From Bifidobacterium choloepi (GTDB lineage: Bacteria > Actinomycetota > Actinomycetes > Actinomycetales > Bifidobacteriaceae), in assembly GCF_010667615.1 (NCBI RefSeq), contig NZ_VYSG01000002.1, positions 186,001-250,000 on the forward strand: DNA of 64,000 bases, in the 5' to 3' direction. A model generated the notes under the pieces. The model was given only the letters and a program-made list of their open reading frames with translations, was not told the origin of the DNA and did not search any database. The translations under genes and the position numbers were made by a program. Of the stretch, positions 1 through 9,050 are shown in pieces. Within the stretch, counting starts at the first letter, position 1. Every line of letters begins with the position of its first letter.

Positions 1-2
1 TC

Positions 3-1295
3 TACCTGGCATTCATTTCGCTTGGTCTGCCGGATTCGCTGCTCGGCTCCGCATGGCCGACGATGAGCATCTCGCTCGGCGCGCCGCTGAGCTGGGCCGG
101 CGGCATCTCGATGACGATCTCCGCCGGCACGATCGTCTCGGCGCTGCTGTCGGACAGGATGACGCTCAGGTTCGGCGCCGGCAAGGTGACGGCCTGCTCG
201 GTGGCGCTGACGGCGCTCGCATTGTTCGGCTTCTCGATCGCGCCGAACTACTGGGTCCTCATCCTGCTGGCCATCCCGTACGGCCTCGGCGCCGGCGGCG
301 TCGACGCGGCGCTCAACAACTACGTCGCCGTCCACTACGCGAGCCGTCACATGAGCTGGCTGCACAGCATGTGGGGCCTCGGCGCGCTCGTCGGCCCGTA
401 CATCATGAGCTACGCGATCGGCGCCGACCAGGGCTGGCAGTGGGGCTACCGCTACATCGGCATCATCCAGATCGTGCTGACGGCCGTCATCGTCTTCTCG
501 CTGCCGCTGTGGAAGAATCGTTCGGCGGCCACGATTCCCGCGTCGCAGACGGCCGCGCAGCCGGACATGTCCGACGACGCCGGCGTCGTCGCCAGGGCCG
601 GCGAGGCCACGGCGGCCGCCCGGGCCAACGTCGCCGACGACGCGGCGACGGCTCCGTACGTGACCGCCGGCGACACCGGTGCCGACCCGTCGCCGGCCAA
701 TCCGGCGAAGCCGCTCGGGTTCCGCGCCGTCTTCCGGCTGCCGGGCGCCCCGGAAATCCTGCTGATGTTCTTCTGCTACTGCGCCGTCGAGCAGACGACG
801 ATCCTGTGGGCGAGCACCTACATGGTCCACGCCGACGGCTTCGACGCGGCGACGGCCGCCCAGTACGCGAGCCTGTTCTTCATCGGCATCACCGTCGGCA
901 GGATGCTGTCCGGATTCCTGACGATGAAGTTCCCCGACTGGACGATGATCCGCATTGGCCAGGCGCTGCTGCTCGTCGGCGTGCTGATCATGGTGCTGCC
1001 GCTGCCGGGCACGTGGAACTCGCTCGTCGCGTTCGTCGTCCTCGGCTTCGGCTGCGCGCCGGTCTATCCGTGCATCATCCACTCGACGCCCGGCTACTTC
1101 GGCGCCGACAAGTCGCAGGCCATCGTCGGCATGCAGATGGCGTTCGCCTACGTCGGCACGCTGGCGATGCCGCCGCTGTTCGGCCTGATCGCCCAGTACG
1201 TCAGCGTGCGCCTGCTGCCGTGGTACATCCTGCTGTTCACGATCCTGATGATCGCCATGCACGAGACGCTGCGCCGCAAGCGGGCGGCGCAATAG
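3..1295 (+). CDS. MFS transporter, C-terminal part (5' end outside window)
   Basis: Major facilitator superfamily permease cut by the window edge; the reading frame is open from base 3, and about 430 residues are visible. The first residues (GLPDSLLGSAWP) read as TM1 of the FucP/YfkF-like sugar-porter branch, and many hydrophobic helices follow. A hydrophilic Ala/Asp-rich stretch of about 60 residues (bases about 520-710) fits the cytoplasmic loop between TM6 and TM7. That loop carries an inverted pair of the heptamer GAATCGT/ACGATTC. The stop is TAG at 1293-1295, directly followed by a strong hairpin. Substrate is unknown; a sugar is a family-level guess. Confidence 0.85.
   Translation, partial: YLAFISLGLPDSLLGSAWPTMSISLGAPLSWAGGISMTISAGTIVSALLSDRMTLRFGAGKVTACSVALTALALFGFSIAPNYWVLILLAIPYGLGAGGVDAALNNYVAVHYASRHMSWLHSMWGLGALVGPYIMSYAIGADQGWQWGYRYIGIIQIVLTAVIVFSLPLWKNRSAATIPASQTAAQPDMSDDAGVVARAGEATAAARANVADDAATAPYVTAGDTGADPSPANPAKPLGFRAVFRLPGAPEILLMFFCYCAVEQTTILWASTYMVHADGFDAATAAQYASLFFIGITVGRMLSGFLTMKFPDWTMIRIGQALLLVGVLIMVLPLPGTWNSLVAFVVLGFGCAPVYPCIIHSTPGYFGADKSQAIVGMQMAFAYVGTLAMPPLFGLIAQYVSVRLLPWYILLFTILMIAMHETLRRKRAAQ
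515..537. repeat. Inverted pair of GAATCGT heptamer inside MFS loop
   Basis: GAATCGT (515-521) and ACGATTC (531-537) face each other across 9 bp, in the region encoding the poorly conserved central loop of the transporter. This is one of six close inverted pairs of this heptamer in the window (see findings). Confidence 0.8.
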
Positions 1296-1330
1296 ATTTC
1301 GCTCCTGTCGTGACACGACAGGAGCGAAAT
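1296..1330 (+). terminator. Hairpin after MFS gene
   Basis: A perfect 17-bp inverted repeat with a 1-nt centre starts one base after the MFS stop codon (arms 1296-1312 and 1314-1330). There is no long U tract on either side. It separates the transporter from the helicase promoter that begins within 10 bp downstream. Confidence 0.75.
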
Positions 1331-1336
1331 TGTCCA

Positions 1337-1360
1337 TGATAGAATAGAACACATGTTCGA
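1337..1360 (+). promoter_or_regulatory. lhr promoter (extended -10) overlapped by LexA-like box
   Basis: TG at 1337-1338, one base, then TAGAAT at 1340-1345 form an extended -10 element. It ends 7 nt before the ATG at 1353, so the transcript would be leaderless or nearly so. Overlapping its last base, TAGAAC-ACAT-GTTCGA (1345-1360) matches the actinobacterial SOS box TCGAAC-N4-GTTCGA with one mismatch and covers the start codon. A repressor bound there would block initiation. Site function is inferred. Confidence 0.6.
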
Positions 1361-4300
1361 ATGGATGGACGGATTCATGCAGGCGACGCGCGACTGGTTC
1401 GCGCGTCGCTTCGGTTCGGCCACCGAGGCGCAGCGCCTCGCGTGGCCTGCCATTCGTTCCGGCAAGCACGTGCTCGTCATCGCGCCGACCGGTTCCGGCA
1501 AGACGCTGGCGGCGTTCCTGTCGGCGATCGACCGGCTGATCCGGGAGAAAACGCCCTCCGGCGACGGGGAGAGCGCGCAGGCCCGGGGCGCCGCGCGCGC
1601 GAAGCGCCGGAAGAAAGGCGTCAAGGTCCTCTATGTCTCGCCGCTCAAGGCGCTCGGCGTCGACGTCGCGAAGAACCTCGAGACGCCGCTCGACGGCATC
1701 CGGCACGAGATCGAGCAGACGGAAGGCAAGGACGCCGTTCCGGACATCGCCGTCGCGATGCGCTCGGGCGACACGACGCCGAAGGAGCGCGCCGCGATCG
1801 TCCGCAATCCGCCGGACATCCTCGTTACCACGCCCGAATCGCTCTACCTGATGCTGACGTCGAAGGCGCGCTCGACGCTGAGCACCGTCGAGACGGTCAT
1901 CCTCGACGAAGTCCACGCCGTCGCCGGCACGAAGCGCGGCGCGCATCTCGCGCTGAGCCTCGAACGGCTCGACGACCTGCTGGAAACGCCGGCGCAGCGC
2001 ATCGGTCTGTCCGCCACCGTCAATCCGGTCGGGGAGGCCGCGCGGTTCCTCGGCGGCGACCGGCCCGTCGAGATCGTCCATGCCGCCGCGCCGGCGGCCA
2101 TGGACCTCAAGGTCGTCGACCCGGCCGACCGGCTGCCCGACAGCGGCCGCCGGAAAGCCCCGAACGATTCGCCCGGCATCGGCACATCCGAAATCTCGGG
2201 TGTCACGCCGGCCATGCGACGCCTTGCCGAACGCAAGGATCGCAAGTACCTGCAGGCCGACACCGAACACGACTCGCTGTCGGCCGTGAGGAGCGACGAC
2301 GGCGACGGCAAGCCGGCTTCCGTCTGGCCCGACATCCAGCGCAGCGTCCTCGACGAAGTCATGAAGCACAGGACGACGCTCGTCTTCGTCAACTCGCGCG
2401 GCCTCGCCGAACGCCTGACCGCCCAATTGAACGACCTCTACGCCGCCCGCAGGCATCCCCGGGAAGAGAAGGGGGCCGCTTCGCTGGATGACGTATATGA
2501 CCGCGTACTCATGGGGGACGCCGAAGGCACTCGGGGACTTGGGAAACAGACCTCCAGTTCCGGCACGATCGACCAGTCGGATGGTCCCGACGAGCCGCGA
2601 CACCGGCGCAGCTCATACGGGTCCACGAGCATGCTGGTCGGCGGTCCGGCATCGCTGGATCCCGACGACGTCATCGCGATGGCGCACCACGGCTCGGTGT
2701 CCAAGGACCGGCGCAAGCAGATCGAGGACCAGCTGAAGCGCGGCCAGCTGCGATGCGTCGTCGCGACGAGCAGCCTCGAACTCGGCATCGACATGGGCTC
2801 CGTCGACCTCGTCATCCAGATCGCCCCGCCGCTGTCGGTATCGTCCGGCCTGCAGCGCGTCGGCCGCGCCGACCACCAGGTCGGCGGCGTCTCGCATGCG
2901 CTCGTCTATCCGCTGACGCGCCAGCAGGTCATCGGCGCCGGCACCAGCGTCGAATGCATGATGGACGGTGCCATCGAACCGCTGCACATGCCGGCAAACG
3001 CGCTCGACGTGCTCGCCCAGCAGACGGTCGCGGCCGCCGCCATCGAACCGGTCAACGTCGACCGCTGGTATGCGACGGTGCGCAGGTCCGCCCCGTATGC
3101 CAACCTGCCGCGCGACGTCTATGATTCGGTGATCGGCATGCTGACCGGCGCCTACGCCTCCGAAGACTTCTCGGCGTTCAGGCCGCCGCTGATGATCGAG
3201 AAGGAAACCGGCATGCTCTCCGGCCGCCCCGGCGCCCAGCGACTCGCCGTCACCAGCGGCGGCACGATTCCCGACCGCGGCATGTACACCGTCGTCTTGC
3301 CCGAAGGCGACGGAGGAGGCTCGAAGGGGCCGCGACGCGTCGGCGAACTCGACGAGGAAATGGTGTACGAATCGCGTGTCGGCGACATCATCACGCTCGG
3401 CACGTCAAGCTGGCAGATCCAGGAAATCACGCGAGACCGCGTTATCGTCACGCCGGCTCCGGGACGCAGCGCCCGCTTGCCGTTCTGGCACGGCGACGGC
3501 GACGGACGCGACTACCGCTTCGGCCTCGCCCAGGGCCAGTTCGTCGCGGCCGTCGGCGCCGGCCTGACGACAACGGGTTCCCCGGCCACGTCCGGCCATG
3601 GCGGGAGGGGACAGGACGCGAACGAATCGTACCTGACGCCCGAACGGCCGACCTTCACGCCGGCCGTCCTGACCCGGCTGCGCGGCGACGGCCTCGACGA
3701 CAATGCCATCCGCAACCTCGCCGCGTTCCTCGCCGACCAGCAACGCAGCACCGGTGTCATTCCCGACGCCACGCACCTCGTCGTCGAACGGACCCGCGAC
3801 GAGGAAGGCGACTGGACGATCGTGCTCCATTCGCCGTTCGGCCGGCGCGTCCACGAACCGTGGGCGCTCGCGATCAACGCGCGCATGCGCCAACGCTACG
3901 GCTTCGAACCGCAAATCTTCGCCGCCGACGACGGCATTGTCATGAAAGTGCCGGACGGCGACGGCACTATCGACGTCGCCGGCCTGGTCAAGTTCGACCT
4001 TGACGACCTGCAACGCACCGTGCAGGAACAGGTCGGCGACTCGGTGCTCTACTCCGCACGGTTCCGCGAAATCGCGGCGCGCTCGCTGTACATGCCCCGC
4101 ATGAACCCGGGCAAGCGCGTGCCGCTGTGGCAACAGCGACTGCGCGCGGCACAGCTGCTCGCCGCCGCACGCACGCAGAAGAACTTCCCGCTGCTGCTCG
4201 AGACCACGCGCGAATGCCTGCAGGACGTATACGACGTGCCGGCATTGCGCGAGGTCATGGAACGGCTCAATGCCGGCACCATTGCGGTGACCGACGTCGT

Positions 4301-6272
4301 CACCGAAACGCCGAGCCCGATGGCCGAACAGCTACTGTTCGGCTTCGTCGGATCGGTCATGTACCAGTACGACGTGCCGCAGGCCGAACGCAACTCGCAA
4401 CTGCTCTCGATGGACCCCGGCATGCTCGAGAAGCTGCTCGGCACCGCCGACTACGTCACGGTGCTCGACGAACAGGCCATCGATGCCGTCGCCAGGCAGC
4501 TGGCGGAACGCACATTCTGGAACGAGCTCGCCGCCGACGACATCGCCGGCCGCGTGGCCCGCTACGCCAAGACGCACGGACCGTTCACCGTCGCCGGCCT
4601 GCTCGAGGACGAAACCGCCGCCGGCACGCCGATCGACGCCGAACAGGTCGTGCGCGCGCTCGACCGCATGAAGGAATCCGGCACGGTCCTGACCGGCCGC
4701 TTCGACGGACGACTGCCCGAAGGCGTGGACCAGTGGGTGCACGAGGACGTCTTCAAGCGCATCAGGACAAAGTCGCTTGCCGCCGCACGCGCCGCCGTGA
4801 AACCAGTGAAACCCGACGCCTACCAGCGCTTCCTGCTCGAGTTGCAGGGCGTCGGTCCGGTCGGCGCCGAACAGCGCGACGGCCTCGACGGGCTGATGGC
4901 CGTCATCGAGCAGCTCGAGGGCGTCGCCCTGCCGGTCGACGTCTGGGAACGCGCCGTGTTCCCGGCCCGCGTGCGCGACTACATGCCGATGATGCTCGAC
5001 GAACTCGTCATGTCGTCCGACGTTGTCTGGGTGGGGGAGTCGGACGCGAAGACCTCGCCACGACAGGGCGCGACGGTCAGCTTCTATCCGGCCGACTCGC
5101 CGCAACTGGCGGCACGGCGCAAGATTGCGATCGCGAACGCCGTCGACGGCGGACTGACCATCGAGCAGGTCATCGTCGACCAGCTGGCCGGTGGCGGCGC
5201 CTATCAGGCATCGCAGCTGGAACCGGTGGTGAAGTCGACATGGCTGGCCTCGGCCGAACCGCTCATCGACGAGAAAACCGGCGAGATCGTGCCGCCGTAC
5301 TGGAGCGGAGCCGCCTTCGAGGAGGCACTGTGGAACCTTGTGTGGCAGGGGAGCGTGACGAACTCGTCGTTCGCTGTCGTCCGTGGCCGCGGCGCCGCAC
5401 AGTCCGGCGCGGCGCGCACTGGCGCAAGGACGGTCCGGGGCGGCATGACGGGACGCAGACGGATGCGTGCCGCCGTGCCATTGCGTCAGCCGGCGACGGC
5501 CGGCGGCTTCTGGTCGCTTATCCCCGCCGCGCCGGCCGGCGATGCCGGCAGCGGCAACGACGGTAATGATGACAACGACGGTAACACTGCCGACTTCACT
5601 CCCGAGCAGGTCGCCATCGACGAGGTCGAGCTGCTGCTCGACCGGTACGGCGTCGTCGCCCAGCCGATCGTCGAGCAGGCCGGCATTGCCGGCGGATTCT
5701 CCGCCGTCTATCCGGTCCTCAGGCGCATGGAGGAACGCGGCCTTGTCGTGCGCGGCATGTTCGTCGACGGATTCGGGGCGGCCCAGTTCGCGGCGAAGGA
5801 CACCGTCGACGCGCTGCGCGCCGTCGCCGCCACGGCCGGCCACGCCGCCACGGGCGGCAGCCAGTCGCGCTTCGGTTCGGCCGCCGTATCCGCGGGCGTC
5901 ACGACAGTGACGCTGAGCACCGTCGACCCGGCCGTCGTCTGGGGCGGGGCCGTCAGGTGGCCGGACGCGGTCAGCGAATCGGCCGCGAAACCGATGCGCA
6001 AGGCCGGATCGTTCGTCGTGCTGCGGCACGGCGAGCCAGTGCTTGTCGCCAACGTCAAGGGCAAGAAACTCGTCGCGTTCACCGACGTCGACAGCCTGCT
6101 CAACCAGGCCGCGGGCGAACTCGCCTACATGCTGCAACGCAACGCCGGCGCCGGCCCGGTGACGTTCTCGGAAGCCAACGGCGAGGCGATCGGTGTCGCC
6201 TCGCCGCTCTATCACCCGTTGCGCGCCGCCGGCTTCACGCCCACGCCGCAGGGGATGAAGCTGTACCGGTAG
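1353..6272 (+). CDS. lhr: Lhr-type ATP-dependent DNA helicase
   Basis: Large superfamily-2 helicase of the Lhr (large helicase-related) family, 1639 residues, translocating on DNA in repair. Walker A APTGSGKT is near residues 44-51, the DEVH box near 185-188, motif VI QRVGRADH near 500. These are followed by the Lhr core and a long C-terminal region (to 1639) typical of full-length bacterial Lhr, usually about 1500 residues. The excess length sits in hydrophilic inserts around residues 250-330, 370-430 and 1350-1420. The insert at bases 2460-2640 is less codon-biased than its surroundings. There is no Shine-Dalgarno; ATG 1353 lies 7 nt after a -10 element. In mycobacteria Lhr is damage-inducible, which fits the LexA-like box here. 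Confidence 0.93.
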   Translation: MFEWMDGFMQATRDWFARRFGSATEAQRLAWPAIRSGKHVLVIAPTGSGKTLAAFLSAIDRLIREKTPSGDGESAQARGAARAKRRKKGVKVLYVSPLKALGVDVAKNLETPLDGIRHEIEQTEGKDAVPDIAVAMRSGDTTPKERAAIVRNPPDILVTTPESLYLMLTSKARSTLSTVETVILDEVHAVAGTKRGAHLALSLERLDDLLETPAQRIGLSATVNPVGEAARFLGGDRPVEIVHAAAPAAMDLKVVDPADRLPDSGRRKAPNDSPGIGTSEISGVTPAMRRLAERKDRKYLQADTEHDSLSAVRSDDGDGKPASVWPDIQRSVLDEVMKHRTTLVFVNSRGLAERLTAQLNDLYAARRHPREEKGAASLDDVYDRVLMGDAEGTRGLGKQTSSSGTIDQSDGPDEPRHRRSSYGSTSMLVGGPASLDPDDVIAMAHHGSVSKDRRKQIEDQLKRGQLRCVVATSSLELGIDMGSVDLVIQIAPPLSVSSGLQRVGRADHQVGGVSHALVYPLTRQQVIGAGTSVECMMDGAIEPLHMPANALDVLAQQTVAAAAIEPVNVDRWYATVRRSAPYANLPRDVYDSVIGMLTGAYASEDFSAFRPPLMIEKETGMLSGRPGAQRLAVTSGGTIPDRGMYTVVLPEGDGGGSKGPRRVGELDEEMVYESRVGDIITLGTSSWQIQEITRDRVIVTPAPGRSARLPFWHGDGDGRDYRFGLAQGQFVAAVGAGLTTTGSPATSGHGGRGQDANESYLTPERPTFTPAVLTRLRGDGLDDNAIRNLAAFLADQQRSTGVIPDATHLVVERTRDEEGDWTIVLHSPFGRRVHEPWALAINARMRQRYGFEPQIFAADDGIVMKVPDGDGTIDVAGLVKFDLDDLQRTVQEQVGDSVLYSARFREIAARSLYMPRMNPGKRVPLWQQRLRAAQLLAAARTQKNFPLLLETTRECLQDVYDVPALREVMERLNAGTIAVTDVVTETPSPMAEQLLFGFVGSVMYQYDVPQAERNSQLLSMDPGMLEKLLGTADYVTVLDEQAIDAVARQLAERTFWNELAADDIAGRVARYAKTHGPFTVAGLLEDETAAGTPIDAEQVVRALDRMKESGTVLTGRFDGRLPEGVDQWVHEDVFKRIRTKSLAAARAAVKPVKPDAYQRFLLELQGVGPVGAEQRDGLDGLMAVIEQLEGVALPVDVWERAVFPARVRDYMPMMLDELVMSSDVVWVGESDAKTSPRQGATVSFYPADSPQLAARRKIAIANAVDGGLTIEQVIVDQLAGGGAYQASQLEPVVKSTWLASAEPLIDEKTGEIVPPYWSGAAFEEALWNLVWQGSVTNSSFAVVRGRGAAQSGAARTGARTVRGGMTGRRRMRAAVPLRQPATAGGFWSLIPAAPAGDAGSGNDGNDDNDGNTADFTPEQVAIDEVELLLDRYGVVAQPIVEQAGIAGGFSAVYPVLRRMEERGLVVRGMFVDGFGAAQFAAKDTVDALRAVAATAGHAATGGSQSRFGSAAVSAGVTTVTLSTVDPAVVWGGAVRWPDAVSESAAKPMRKAGSFVVLRHGEPVLVANVKGKKLVAFTDVDSLLNQAAGELAYMLQRNAGAGPVTFSEANGEAIGVASPLYHPLRAAGFTPTPQGMKLYR

Positions 6273-6379
6273 CAGGGAAAGGATCGATACCCCCGTGCTC
6301 GCCTTGGGCGCATGAATCGTCGCAACGCGGTCTTACTGTCCTACGCTGGGAAAGAAGACCGGCGAAAGGAACCACGGCC

Positions 6380-7501
6380 ATGGGAATGACGATTGCGCTG
6401 CTGTCCGCGCTGTTCATCGGCTCGACGAGCGTGGTGGCGACGAAGATCGGCGGCAAGGCCACGCAGCAGTCGCTCGGCATGACCGTCGGCGCCGTCATCT
6501 TCGGCATGCTGACCGCGCTCCTCTTCGTCTGGCCGCGCGCCGGCCTCGGCTACGTGTTCAATCCGCGCATCTGGCTCGTCGGCTTCGTCTCCGGCCTGTT
6601 CTGGTCCGTCGGCCAGATCGGCCAGTTCACCGCCCTGAAACCGCTCGGCGTCTCGATCGCGATGCCGATCTCGACGGCAGGCCAGGTCATCGGCAACGCG
6701 CTGATGGCGGCGATCGTGCTCGGCGAATGGACAACGGTGCGCGTCTGGATCGTCGGCCTCGTCTCGATCGCCCTCGTCACCGTCGGCGCCGTCTGCACGT
6801 CGGCGCAGCCCAAGTCGAAGAGGCAGCGGCTTGCCGACCAGGCGCTACTCAACTCCGAACTGCCGGCCGCCGACGCCGTCACCGACCTCGGCGCCGACCC
6901 GACCGCCACCAGCGCCATCACGTCGCCGACCAGCCCGGCCGCCCCGAAGATCGTCTCGAAGAAGGACTTCCGCAAGGGCCTGACGGCGATCGCGATCTCG
7001 ACGGTCGGCTACATGCTCTACTTCGTCTTCCCGAACCTGCTGCACAAGGTCGGCTTCATCGCCAACAGCGTCTACGACGCGCCGAACGGCGACGGTCTCT
7101 ACTACATGACGTCGATCGTGCTGCCGCAGTCGTTCGGCCAGATCGTCGGCGTCCTCGCGATCATGGGCGCCATGAACTGCCTGATGAACCGCCGCGCCGG
7201 CCGGCCGGTGTCGCCGGTCGATCCCAACGACCGGTTCTTCGTGAAGAAGACCTGGCAGAACATCGCCAGCGGCCTCGTCTGGGCCGTCGGCAACGTCTGC
7301 ATCTTCATCGCCTGCGCCAGCCCGTCCGTCGGCCAGGCCATCGCGACGACGTTCTCGCAGCTCGGCGTCATCGTCGCGACGTTCGGCGGCATCGTCGTCC
7401 TGCACGAACGCAAGACGAAGCGCCAGATGATCTTCATCGTCATCGGGTGTCTCCTCCTCGTCGCCGGCGCCATCCTGATGGGCCTGTTCACGTCGAAGTA
7501 G
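6380..7501 (+). CDS. GRP-family (RbsU/GlcU-like) sugar transporter
   Basis: Integral membrane protein of 373 residues with about ten hydrophobic helices, related to the glucose/ribose porter family in the drug/metabolite transporter superfamily. The opening TM (ALLSALFIGSTSVVATK) and the motif around GVSIAMPISTAGQVIGNAL are characteristic. A hydrophilic cytoplasmic linker of about 50 residues (around 145-195) separates the two halves. ATG 6380 is chosen because GAAAGGA (6364-6370) sits 9 nt upstream; the open frame extends further 5' but without a ribosome site. A weak -10 (TACGCT, 6342-6347) and one GAATCGT motif (6314) lie in the 107-bp gap after lhr. The sugar is not predictable from sequence. 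Confidence 0.8.
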   Translation: MGMTIALLSALFIGSTSVVATKIGGKATQQSLGMTVGAVIFGMLTALLFVWPRAGLGYVFNPRIWLVGFVSGLFWSVGQIGQFTALKPLGVSIAMPISTAGQVIGNALMAAIVLGEWTTVRVWIVGLVSIALVTVGAVCTSAQPKSKRQRLADQALLNSELPAADAVTDLGADPTATSAITSPTSPAAPKIVSKKDFRKGLTAIAISTVGYMLYFVFPNLLHKVGFIANSVYDAPNGDGLYYMTSIVLPQSFGQIVGVLAIMGAMNCLMNRRAGRPVSPVDPNDRFFVKKTWQNIASGLVWAVGNVCIFIACASPSVGQAIATTFSQLGVIVATFGGIVVLHERKTKRQMIFIVIGCLLLVAGAILMGLFTSK

Positions 7502-7537
7502 CGTCGCCGACGTCACGGGCGGTGGTTCAATGGAAGC

Positions 7538-8863
7538 ATGATCATCGAGATGCCGGAAGTGGAAACGTTGCTGTCGTTCGTGCCGACCGCCCAGTATGGC
7601 GACCGGATCGACCCGGAGAGACCGAGCGACGTTCCCGGGCGGCTGCCGGCGGCGACGACGGCGCCGCGCGGCGGCGCGCTGCACCTGTCGAGCGTGCTGC
7701 CGGCCGTCTCGTCGGCAATCGGCGCGCCGGTGACGACGGCCGTCCACCGCGACCCGGCGGCGCTGCAGTCGGTGCTCGGGCTGCCGGACGCCGGTAACGG
7801 CGCCGCGATCGTCGTGCTCGTCGACGGACTGGGCTACTGGAACCTCGTCGACCGGCTCGGCCACGCGCCCTACCTGCGCTCGCTGATGAACGATTCGTCC
7901 AACCGCAGGCCGATCTCGACCTGCTCGCCAAGCACGACGGTCGCCGCGATGGCGACGTTCGGCACCGGCACGTGCCCCGGCCTGACCGGCATGACCGGCT
8001 ACACGCAGCTCAACCCGACGACCGACGCGATCTGCCAGCTCATCCAGTTCCGCGGCGCGCCGGACCCGGCCGACCTGCAGCGCCAGCCGACCGTCTTCGA
8101 GCAGCTCGACAGCCTCGGCGTGCGCGCGACGAGCGTGGGCCTGATGAAGTTTGCCCGCTCGCCGCTGACGACGGCGGCGCTGCGCGGCGCCCGCTACATC
8201 GCCGACGAACGGCCGATGCAGCGCGTGAAGAAGGCCGCCGAATCGGCCCGGCAGCCGGGCCTGACCTACCTGTACCTGCGCGACACCGACAAGGTCGGCC
8301 ACGCCGAGGGATGGCTCAGCGAGAAATGGGTGGCGGCGTTCGAGAAGACCGACGCGCAGCTGGCCGCGCTGCGCCGCCTCGCGCCGAAGGGCACGCTGAT
8401 CGTCATCGTCGCGGACCACGGCATGGTGATGACCGATCCGGCCGCGCGAATCGACATCGCCGCCGAACCCGAGCTGATGCGCGGCGTGCGCCTCGTCGGC
8501 GGCGAGCCGCGCTGCGTGGCGCTGTACGCCGAGGAGGACGAGAGCGCCGACGAGATCGCCCACCGCTGGAAGCGGCGCCTCGGCACACGCGCCTGGGTGC
8601 GCACGAAGGAGGAGATCGTCGCCTCCGGATTCTACGGGCCGATGCTGCACCGCACGGCCGAGGTCGTCGGCGACGTCGTCGTCTGCGCCGGCATCGACGA
8701 CGAGGCGGCTGGCCGGCCCGGCGCCGACGGCACGCCCGGCAACGGCGTCGTCACGATCGTCGACAGCCGCACGCAGACCGAGCAGGCGATGGCGCTGCCG
8801 AGCGTCCACGGCAGCCAGACGATGACGGAAATGGACATTCCCTGCCTCGTCGACATGGCCTGA
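7538..8863 (+). CDS. Alkaline-phosphatase-superfamily phosphodiesterase
   Basis: Predicted metal-dependent phosphodiesterase/nucleotide pyrophosphatase, 441 residues. The metal site of the family is visible: VDGLG (Asp near 95), the nucleophile loop SPSTTVAAM (near 132), RDTDKVGH (near 250) and ADHGM (near 293). It has no signal peptide, so a cytosolic role is likely. It precedes parC on the same strand and may share a transcription unit or only the neighbourhood. ATG 7538 follows a TTCAAT hexamer by 6 nt with no clear Shine-Dalgarno, so leaderless initiation is possible. The substrate is unknown. Confidence 0.85.
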   Translation: MIIEMPEVETLLSFVPTAQYGDRIDPERPSDVPGRLPAATTAPRGGALHLSSVLPAVSSAIGAPVTTAVHRDPAALQSVLGLPDAGNGAAIVVLVDGLGYWNLVDRLGHAPYLRSLMNDSSNRRPISTCSPSTTVAAMATFGTGTCPGLTGMTGYTQLNPTTDAICQLIQFRGAPDPADLQRQPTVFEQLDSLGVRATSVGLMKFARSPLTTAALRGARYIADERPMQRVKKAAESARQPGLTYLYLRDTDKVGHAEGWLSEKWVAAFEKTDAQLAALRRLAPKGTLIVIVADHGMVMTDPAARIDIAAEPELMRGVRLVGGEPRCVALYAEEDESADEIAHRWKRRLGTRAWVRTKEEIVASGFYGPMLHRTAEVVGDVVVCAGIDDEAAGRPGADGTPGNGVVTIVDSRTQTEQAMALPSVHGSQTMTEMDIPCLVDMA

Positions 8864-8927
8864 TCGCCGGCGCCGCCGCGCGACGGCCGGCGAAACGGCG
8901 CGACGAGGGGCGTCGCCGGCTGGCTGG

Positions 8928-8933
8928 TAATAT
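8928..8933 (+). promoter_or_regulatory. Candidate parC -10 element
   Basis: TAATAT (8928-8933) lies about 120 bp before the parC ATG, immediately upstream of the LexA-like box at 8945-8960 and of a 15-bp inverted repeat. No convincing -35 is visible. Confidence 0.4.
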
Positions 8934-8944
8934 AGGGACAGTAT

Positions 8945-8960
8945 TCGAATGGATGTTCGA
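8945..8960. promoter_or_regulatory. LexA/SOS-box-like palindrome upstream of parC
   Basis: TCGAAT-GGAT-GTTCGA differs at one position from the actinobacterial LexA box TCGAAC-N4-GTTCGA. It lies just downstream of the presumed -10, where a repressor would block transcription. The topoisomerase gene begins 90 bp further on. Confidence 0.6.
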
Positions 8961-8967
8961 ATGAATG

Positions 8968-9012
8968 GTCACGATTCGTCCGGGCGAACGAGCCGGACGG
9001 ACGAATCGTGAC
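8968..9012. repeat. 15-bp inverted repeat in parC leader built from ACGATTC/GAATCGT
   Basis: Arms 8968-8982 and 8998-9012 are perfectly complementary over 15 bp with a 15-nt loop that itself can pair in part. Each arm contains one copy of the heptamer ACGATTC/GAATCGT. The structure sits between promoter and ribosome site of parC, so it could act in the leader RNA or as a double-stranded DNA site. Confidence 0.7.
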
Positions 9013-9050
9013 TGTTGACGAACCCGTCGGCACCGAGTAACAGGAGAGAC

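Noticed and set aside
4332..6215. Long minus-strand open frame (627 codons) opposite lhr
   Set aside because: Antisense artefact of high-GC codon use; the translation is His/Arg/Val-rich without motifs, and the + strand encodes a clear helicase.
9015..9050. TTG start adding 12 residues to ParC
   Set aside because: It lies within 5 nt of the inverted-repeat arm, has no ribosome site, and ATG 9051 has a good one.
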